A stretch of 12,475 bases of DNA from Gammaproteobacteria bacterium (lineage in GTDB: Bacteria; Pseudomonadota; Gammaproteobacteria; SURF-13), in the NCBI GenBank assembly GCA_023381235.1, contig JAMCTV010000132.1:1-12475 (forward strand). The letters are read 5' to 3'. The translations under genes and the position numbers were made by a program. The notes below the pieces were generated by a model. The model saw only the letters and a list, made by a program, of their open reading frames with translations, was not told the DNA's origin and did not search any database. This document shows positions 12,332 to 12,475 of the stretch, piece by piece (the stretch's first letter is position 1; each line of letters begins with the position of its first letter).

Positions 12332-12475
12332 TCACGTCAGGTTGAGCAGGCGGCGCGGGGCGATGCGGCCGTCGTCCTGCACCTCGCCCACGCCGAGAAA
12401 GCGCTGCGGCGTCGCAAACAGCTTCACCCAGCCGGAGGACGGGGCCTGGGGCACGAACACCGCCTGTCCCTGACA
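12332..12475 (-). CDS. truB: tRNA pseudouridine(55) synthase, C-terminal 47 residues (right edge)
   Basis: TruB makes pseudouridine 55 in the T loop of tRNAs. The window holds only the C-terminal RNA-binding tail: CQGQAVFVPQAP, VKLFATPQRFLGVGEV and the highly conserved DDGRIAPRRLLNLT before TGA (12334-12332). E. coli TruB ends in the same way (GQPV..., GEIDDEGRVAPRRLV), which identifies it. The gene continues beyond the right edge. It is normally followed directly by rpsO; here about 3.2 kb intervenes, and the segment coding GRIAPRRL is repeated twice more downstream. Confidence 0.9.
   Translation of the reverse strand, partial: CQGQAVFVPQAPSSGWVKLFATPQRFLGVGEVQDDGRIAPRRLLNLT
12342..12371 (-). 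repeat. truB 3'-end repeat, copy C (inside truB)
   Basis: The functional copy, coding GRIAPRRLLN of TruB; core 12350-12371 is identical to 9219-9240 and 10081-10102. The three copies are in direct orientation and differ only at two positions outside the core. Spacing is 862 bp (A to B) and 2269 bp (B to C). Confidence 0.85.

Noticed and set aside
9211..12371. CRISPR array as an explanation of the 30-bp repeats.
   Set aside because: Copies are 0.9 and 2.3 kb apart with genes between, and they encode a conserved TruB peptide; there are no regular spacers or cas genes.

Overview
The window looks like a GC-rich gammaproteobacterial chromosome. The basis is gene content and order: birA-coaX followed by a short anchored protein and a tRNA, truB-rpsO-pnp, phoR, a CaCA-type cation exchanger and YqhA. 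I cannot name the genus from sequence alone.

Left part (1-8800) is mostly core genome. A partial unknown gene runs off the left edge. A minus-strand run birA > coaX > small membrane-anchored protein has 4-nt stop/start overlaps, and is followed by tRNA-Thr(UGU) with its own promoter and an S4 RNA-binding protein. The phosphate sensor kinase phoR diverges from birA and converges on yqhA. A cation:Ca2+ exchanger, a DUF4124 envelope protein, a double-CDGSH iron-sulfur protein and pnp follow. A 65-bp MITE-like remnant touches the ribosome binding site of the CDGSH gene.

Right part (8784-12475): truB and rpsO are normally neighbours, but here about 3.2 kb of accessory DNA separates them. The truB 3' end enters at the right edge and ends at 12332; rpsO starts at 9053 and is followed by pnp. 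The accessory DNA is modular, with all genes on the same strand as truB. In the direction of truB transcription it holds a deleted remnant of a REP-associated (RAYT) transposase, two genes arranged as integron-type cassettes (GIY-YIG nuclease-like, then gamma-glutamylcyclotransferase-like) each followed by a 60-bp attC-like site, an intact RAYT transposase, and a NYN-domain putative RNase.

Two structures stand out. First, a 30-bp sequence encoding the conserved TruB C-terminal motif GRIAPRRL occurs three times in direct orientation: in truB itself, just after the RAYT transposase, and just after the NYN gene next to rpsO. This suggests repeated insertion at the truB 3' end, each event supplying a fresh gene end. 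Second, the two cassettes sit between perfect 20-bp inverted copies of a RAYT-type palindrome half with TTAA at both junctions, as if a cassette pair had entered the centre of the palindrome. No integron integrase is visible.
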